From Paracoccaceae bacterium (GTDB lineage: Bacteria; Pseudomonadota; Alphaproteobacteria; Rhodobacterales; Rhodobacteraceae): a stretch of 9,453 nucleotides of DNA. Location: NCBI GenBank assembly GCA_026982275.1, contig JALSHK010000456.1, positions 1 to 9,453 of the forward strand, read 5' to 3'. Positions 6,511-9,453 of this stretch are shown here, piece after piece (the stretch's first letter is position 1; every line of letters starts with the position of its first letter). Under the pieces are notes generated by a model. That model ran no database searches. It saw nothing but the letters and a program-made list of their open reading frames with translations, and was not told the DNA's origin. The position numbers and the translations under genes were made by a program.

Positions 6511-6543
6511 CCCCGCGCGCACAGCCTTGATGCGCGGGGTTTA
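6511..6543 (+). terminator. Terminator-like hairpin after the iron-binding protein gene
   Basis: CCCCGCGC (6511-6518) pairs perfectly with GCGCGGGG (6532-6539) around a 13-base loop, and TTT follows (6540-6542). It begins 20 bases after the stop codon. The stem is strong but the T-run is short, so termination may be partial or need Rho. Confidence 0.55.
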
Positions 6544-6592
6544 TGGCGATTACCCGCGAGGTGCCTCGGGGAGACCCGGCCCGGGGCTTAAC

Positions 6593-6626
6593 TCAATCCG
6601 GCAAGAAACATTTTGTGCCGGATTGA
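6593..6626. repeat. 11-bp perfect inverted repeat upstream of the Fur-family gene
   Basis: TCAATCCGGCA (6593-6603) is the exact reverse complement of TGCCGGATTGA (6616-6626), with a 12-base centre. It lies about 60 bases before the regulator's start and just upstream of its candidate promoter. It may be an operator or an RNA hairpin. No T-run follows directly, so an ordinary intrinsic terminator is less likely. Confidence 0.5.
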
Positions 6627-6638
6627 TAAAATTCTCTT

Positions 6639-6666
6639 TTGCCTCTTGTCTGCCATGCTTTATAAA
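6639..6666 (+). promoter_or_regulatory. Candidate promoter of the Fur-family gene
   Basis: TTGCCT (6639-6644) and TATAAA (6661-6666) are 16 bases apart and lie shortly before the regulator. Transcription would start near 6673, almost at the ribosome site, giving a very short leader of about 13 bases. That makes the assignment uncertain. Confidence 0.3.
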
Positions 6667-6673
6667 GCGGGCC

Positions 6674-6688
6674 AGGGAGAGATCATTG
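6674..6688 (+). promoter_or_regulatory. Ribosome binding site deciding the TTG start of the Fur-family gene
   Basis: AGGGAGA (6674-6680) is followed five bases later by TTG (6686-6688). The protein read from there aligns with the usual Fur N-terminus and puts H33, E81, H88 and H90 at the same numbers as in E. coli Fur. An earlier in-frame ATG at 6527 lies inside the terminator-like hairpin and would add 53 non-family residues. Confidence 0.7.
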
Positions 6689-7096
6689 GACAAGAGCATT
6701 CTAGATCGTTGCGAAGCCAACGGCCTGCGCATGACCGAGCAGCGGCGGATCATTGCGCGGGTGCTCGAGGGCTGGTTTGATCATCCCGATGTGGAGGAAA
6801 TCTACAAGCGCGCCGCCGAGGTGGATTCCAATATCAGCCTCGCTACGGTTTACCGTACGGTTAAGCTGTTCGAAGAAACCAGCATTCTTGAGCGCCACGA
6901 ATTTGGCGATGGCCGCGCACGCTACGAAGATGCTGATCGGGAGCATCACGATCATTTATTTGACATCCAGACGGGGGAAGTTATTGAGTTCTGCGATCCG
7001 GAGATTGAAGCGCTGCAAGAGCGAATCGCAAAAAAGCTCGGTTATGAGCTGCGCGGCCACAAGCTGGAGCTTTACGGGGTGCCTTTGAAAAAATAA
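6686..7096 (+). CDS. fur: Fur-family metalloregulator (alphaproteobacterial Fur/Mur type)
   Basis: This 136-residue protein is a DNA-binding metal-responsive repressor. In alphaproteobacteria this branch often senses manganese as well as iron (Mur) and controls metal uptake. The winged helix occupies about 1-80, with the recognition helix ATVYRTVKLFEE at 53-64, and the dimerisation and metal domain follows. Likely regulatory metal ligands are H33, E81, H88 and H90, and a second group at H87, D89, E108 and H125, numbered exactly as in E. coli Fur. HHDH is present, which argues against Irr. Both CxxC zinc motifs are missing: positions 93 and 96 are D and T, and the only cysteines are C9 and C103. 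That is normal for the alphaproteobacterial Fur/Mur branch. It lies downstream of a ferric-binding protein gene, which may be a target. Whether it responds to iron or manganese is not readable here. Confidence 0.9.
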   Translation: MDKSILDRCEANGLRMTEQRRIIARVLEGWFDHPDVEEIYKRAAEVDSNISLATVYRTVKLFEETSILERHEFGDGRARYEDADREHHDHLFDIQTGEVIEFCDPEIEALQERIAKKLGYELRGHKLELYGVPLKK

Positions 7097-7123
7097 TCGA
7101 GCCTCGCAGGGGCGGGAGCGTAG

Positions 7124-7999
7124 ATGAAAAAATCCGATAATCTGGTGGGTATCCTGTTTATGCTCGGGGCGATGGCGATGTTTGCCGTCGAGGATGCATT
7201 TATCAAAAAGCTGGCCACGGGCATGGGCACGGGGCAAATATTGCTGATCATTGGTCTGGGAGGCTTTGCGATATTTGCGCTGATTGCCAAGCGGCAAGGG
7301 GCGCAGGTATTTAGCCGTGATCTGTGGATCAAGCCGGTATTGCTGCGCAATTTTGGCGAGATCATGGGCACCTCGGGCTATGTGCTGGCGGTGGTGCTGA
7401 CGCCGCTTTCCTCGGCCTCGGCCATATTGCAAGCCACGCCGCTGGCTGTGGCGCTGGGGGCGGCGCTATTCCTTGGCCACGCAGTAGGCTGGCGGCGCTG
7501 GCTGGCAATCATTATCGGCTTTATCGGGGTTTTGATCGTGATCCGGCCCGGGCTGGACGGCTTTCAGCCCGCATCTCTTTTTGCGGTGCAAGGGGTGATC
7601 GGACTATCCATTCGGGATTTGGCCACACGGGCGATGCCAGCGCGGATTTCCTCGATGGTGCTGTCCGCGTACGGCTTTGGCGTGGTTATTCCGGCGGGGC
7701 TGGTGATGATGATATTTGAGGGGCCGCCGGTGGTGCCCGATGCTGTCCAGTCCGCCTATATCGTCGCGGCGCTTATTGTCGGGCCGGTGGGCTATTATAT
7801 GATTGTGGCAGCGATGCGGGTGGGCGAGGTGGCCGTGGTCACGCCCTATCGCTATGTGCGGCTGGTATTTGCGATGCTGATCGGTGTGCTGGCCTTTGGC
7901 GAGGTGGTTGATTTTTACACCCTGCTCGGCGCGGCTATTATCATCGGCTCGGGGCTGTTTACGATCTATCGCGAAAGGCACGCCAGAAAAGCCCTTTAA
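7124..7999 (+). CDS. DMT/EamA-family inner-membrane transporter, substrate unknown
   Basis: The 291-residue product is very hydrophobic and has about ten predicted membrane segments, arranged as two EamA repeats (roughly residues 8-141 and 150-283), the usual size for drug/metabolite transporter superfamily exporters. Clear segments include about 7-27, 37-55, 123-141 and 263-283. ATPLAVALGAALFLG and GWRRWLAIIIGFIGVLIVIRPG are typical of helices 4-5. The second repeat has the matching TPYRYVRLVFAMLIGVLAFGE. Charged residues E23, D24 and K28-K29 at the end of the first helix may matter for transport. GGGAG (7114-7118) supports the ATG. It starts 27 bases after the Fur-family gene, so co-transcription is likely. 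Family members export amino acids, metabolites or drugs; nothing here decides which. Confidence 0.9.
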   Translation: MKKSDNLVGILFMLGAMAMFAVEDAFIKKLATGMGTGQILLIIGLGGFAIFALIAKRQGAQVFSRDLWIKPVLLRNFGEIMGTSGYVLAVVLTPLSSASAILQATPLAVALGAALFLGHAVGWRRWLAIIIGFIGVLIVIRPGLDGFQPASLFAVQGVIGLSIRDLATRAMPARISSMVLSAYGFGVVIPAGLVMMIFEGPPVVPDAVQSAYIVAALIVGPVGYYMIVAAMRVGEVAVVTPYRYVRLVFAMLIGVLAFGEVVDFYTLLGAAIIIGSGLFTIYRERHARKAL

Positions 8000-8011
8000 T
8001 CCTTGGGCATA

Positions 8012-8040
8012 TGGGTATAAACAGCGGCCAACAATACCCA
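8012..8040 (+). repeat. 7-bp inverted repeat before eno
   Basis: TGGGTAT (8012-8018) and ATACCCA (8034-8040) are perfect complements with a 15-base centre, in the 62-base gap between the transporter gene and eno. TATAAA (8016-8021), partly inside the left arm, could be a -10 for eno, but no good -35 is seen. It could be an operator, a weak terminator or chance. Confidence 0.35.
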
Positions 8041-8061
8041 AAGCAGCCTGAGGACAGACCC

Positions 8062-9336
8062 ATGAGCGCCATTGTTGACATCATCGCCCGCGAAATTCTG
8101 GATAGCCGGGGCAACCCGACAATCGAGGTGGATGTCTATCTCGAAGATGGCGCGCGGGGCCGCGCGGCAGTGCCGTCGGGCGCTTCCACCGGTGCGCATG
8201 AAGCGGTAGAGCTGCGCGATGGCGATATGGGCCGCTATGGCGGCAAGGGTGTGCTGAAAGCCGTGGATGCGGTGAATGGCGAGATCGCCGAAGAGCTGAT
8301 CGGCGTGGACAGCACCGACCAGATCGGCATTGACCAGCTTTTGTGCGATATGGACGGCACACCGAATAAATCCCGCCTCGGGGCCAATGCCATTCTGGGG
8401 GTTTCCCTGGCCGTGGCCAAGGCTGCCGCCGAGCATCTGGGCATGCCGCTATATCGCTATATCGGCGGCACCGGCGCGCGCACCCTGCCCGTTCCGATGA
8501 TGAATATCATCAATGGCGGCGAGCATGCGGATAACCCGATCGACATTCAGGAATTCATGATCATGCCCGTGGGCGCCGATAGCCTTGCAGACGCGGTGCG
8601 CATCGGGGCCGAGATATTCCACAGCCTGAAAAAAGAGCTTTCAAATGCGGGCCTGAATACCGGCATCGGCGATGAAGGCGGCTTTGCGCCCGATCTTTCC
8701 AGCACCGTTGAAGCGCTGGATATCATCATGACCTCGATCAAAAAGGCGGGCTATGCGCCGGGCGAAGATGTGTTCCTCGCCATGGATTGCGCTGCGTCGG
8801 AATATTATAAAGACGGCGTTTATGATATGAAAGGCGAGGGCAAAAAGCTGACTTCCGCCGAAAATGCCGATTATATCGCGGGCTTGGTGGATAGCTATCC
8901 GATCATCTCGGTCGAGGATGCGATGGACGAGGATGACTGGGAAGGCTGGAAGCTTTTGACCGAAAAAATAGGCAATCGCTGCCAGCTTGTGGGCGATGAT
9001 CTGTTTGTCACCAATACCGGGCGCCTCGCACGGGGCATCAAGGATGGCATTGCCAATTCGATCCTGATCAAGGTCAACCAGATCGGCACCCTGACCGAAA
9101 CGCTGGACGCGGTGGATATGGCGCATCGTGCGCGGATGACGGCGGTGATGTCCCATCGCTCGGGCGAAACCGAAGACACCACCATCGCCGATCTTGCCGT
9201 GGCCACCAATTGCGGCCAGATCAAAACCGGCTCGCTATCGCGCTCGGACCGGCTGGCGAAATACAACCAGCTGATCCGCATTGAAGAAGAGCTGGGCGAA
9301 ACCGCGATCTATGCCGGACGCTCGGTTCTGCGCTAG
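8062..9336 (+). CDS. eno: Enolase (phosphopyruvate hydratase)
   Basis: Enolase interconverts 2-phosphoglycerate and phosphoenolpyruvate in glycolysis and gluconeogenesis; it is cytoplasmic and magnesium-dependent. The 424-residue product has the N-terminal signature ILDSRGNPT (12-20) and the mobile loop SGASTGAHEA (39-48). The general acid is E205 in GDEGGFAP, and the catalytic base is K337 in LIKVNQIGT. Magnesium ligands are D242, E285 and D312. The signature block MSHRSGETEDTTIADLAV carries the substrate-contacting H365 and R366. Length and motifs are complete. The ATG at 8062 is chosen because MSAIVDI is the family N-terminus and TGAGGA (8049-8053 and the base before) precedes it. An in-frame ATG at 8011 would add 17 residues inside the inverted repeat. 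It faces guaB convergently. Confidence 0.97.
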   Translation: MSAIVDIIAREILDSRGNPTIEVDVYLEDGARGRAAVPSGASTGAHEAVELRDGDMGRYGGKGVLKAVDAVNGEIAEELIGVDSTDQIGIDQLLCDMDGTPNKSRLGANAILGVSLAVAKAAAEHLGMPLYRYIGGTGARTLPVPMMNIINGGEHADNPIDIQEFMIMPVGADSLADAVRIGAEIFHSLKKELSNAGLNTGIGDEGGFAPDLSSTVEALDIIMTSIKKAGYAPGEDVFLAMDCAASEYYKDGVYDMKGEGKKLTSAENADYIAGLVDSYPIISVEDAMDEDDWEGWKLLTEKIGNRCQLVGDDLFVTNTGRLARGIKDGIANSILIKVNQIGTLTETLDAVDMAHRARMTAVMSHRSGETEDTTIADLAVATNCGQIKTGSLSRSDRLAKYNQLIRIEEELGETAIYAGRSVLR

Positions 9337-9350
9337 GCTGGCATAACTTC

Positions 9351-9381
9351 AAGGAAAGCCTGTATCAGCATGGTTTTCCTT
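9351..9381. terminator. Hairpin between convergent eno and guaB
   Basis: AAGGAAAGCC (9351-9360) pairs with GGTTTTCCTT (9372-9381), including one G-T pair, around an 11-base loop. It begins 15 bases after the eno stop and lies 12 bases beyond the guaB stop, the right place for a shared bidirectional terminator. Neither side is followed by a clear T-run, so its efficiency is uncertain. Confidence 0.5.
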
Positions 9382-9392
9382 AAATATCTGCA

Positions 9393-9453
9393 CTACCCGC
9401 CCCGGTAATTCGGGCTTTCGCGGGTGATTTGCACATCATGCACATGGCTTTCG
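9393..9453 (-). CDS. guaB: IMP dehydrogenase GuaB, C-terminal end only
   Basis: Read on the minus strand from the window edge, the last 19 codons give ESHVHDVQITRESPNYRGG, then TAG (9393-9395). This matches the conserved C-terminus of bacterial IMP dehydrogenase, which in E. coli reads ESHVHDVTITKESPNYR before a short tail. The enzyme oxidises IMP to XMP with NAD, the committed step of GMP synthesis. Only the tail is inside the window, so the catalytic cysteine and CBS domains cannot be checked. The gene is convergent with eno. Confidence 0.85.
   Translation of the reverse strand, partial: ESHVHDVQITRESPNYRGG

Noticed and set aside
6527..6685. N-terminal extension of the Fur-family protein from an upstream ATG
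   Set aside because: It would begin within the terminator-like hairpin and add 53 residues absent from the family; AGGGAGA with TTG at 6686 fits better.
8011..8061. 17-codon extension of enolase from ATG at 8011
   Set aside because: The family N-terminus begins at 8062 behind TGAGGA, and the extension lies in an inverted repeat with no ribosome site.
8641..9156. Minus-strand open frame (171 codons) inside eno
   Set aside because: It is a shadow of a fully conserved enolase and has no domain of its own.

Overview
The window looks like a housekeeping and accessory stretch of an alphaproteobacterial chromosome, most likely Rhodobacterales/Rhodobacteraceae. The grounds are the moderately high GC, the gene content, and a Fur-family regulator of the alphaproteobacterial Fur/Mur kind that lacks both CxxC zinc motifs. 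The taxon is an inference from protein similarity recalled from memory, not a database result. No mobile element, CRISPR array, tRNA or rRNA was seen. No gene-free stretch is longer than 300 bases.

Left end (1-964): a short AT-rich tract with a possible leftward promoter, then pdxH (pyridoxamine phosphate oxidase) on the minus strand. A 234-base divergent intergenic region follows, holding candidate promoters for pdxH (leftward) and fabI (rightward).

Central operon (965-5409): five plus-strand genes, fabI (enoyl-ACP reductase), gpt (xanthine-guanine phosphoribosyltransferase), a Cys/Met-metabolism PLP enzyme, a cytochrome P450 and mazG (NTP pyrophosphohydrolase). Every junction overlaps by 1 or 4 bases (TAATG, TAATG, TTGA, ATGA), so they are almost certainly co-transcribed and translationally coupled. 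The P450 starts with TTG behind a strong GGAGG. The P450 and PLP enzyme have no assigned substrate and are the least explained part of the window.

Iron/metal section (5410-7999): a 79-base regulatory spacer rich in palindromes precedes an exported Fe(III)-binding protein of the FutA/FbpA type, with no permease or ATPase beside it. A 195-base spacer with a terminator-like hairpin and an 11-bp inverted repeat separates it from a Fur/Mur-type regulator, which begins with TTG. A DMT/EamA-family membrane transporter follows 27 bases downstream.

Right end (8000-9453): enolase (eno), then a convergent junction with the last 19 codons of guaB (IMP dehydrogenase) on the minus strand, running off the window. 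Taken together this is mostly core metabolism (PLP, fatty acid, purine, glycolysis) plus an iron-uptake/regulator pair. I did not find a clear new defence or mobile system. The best leads are the P450/PLP-enzyme operon and the palindromic operators near the iron genes.
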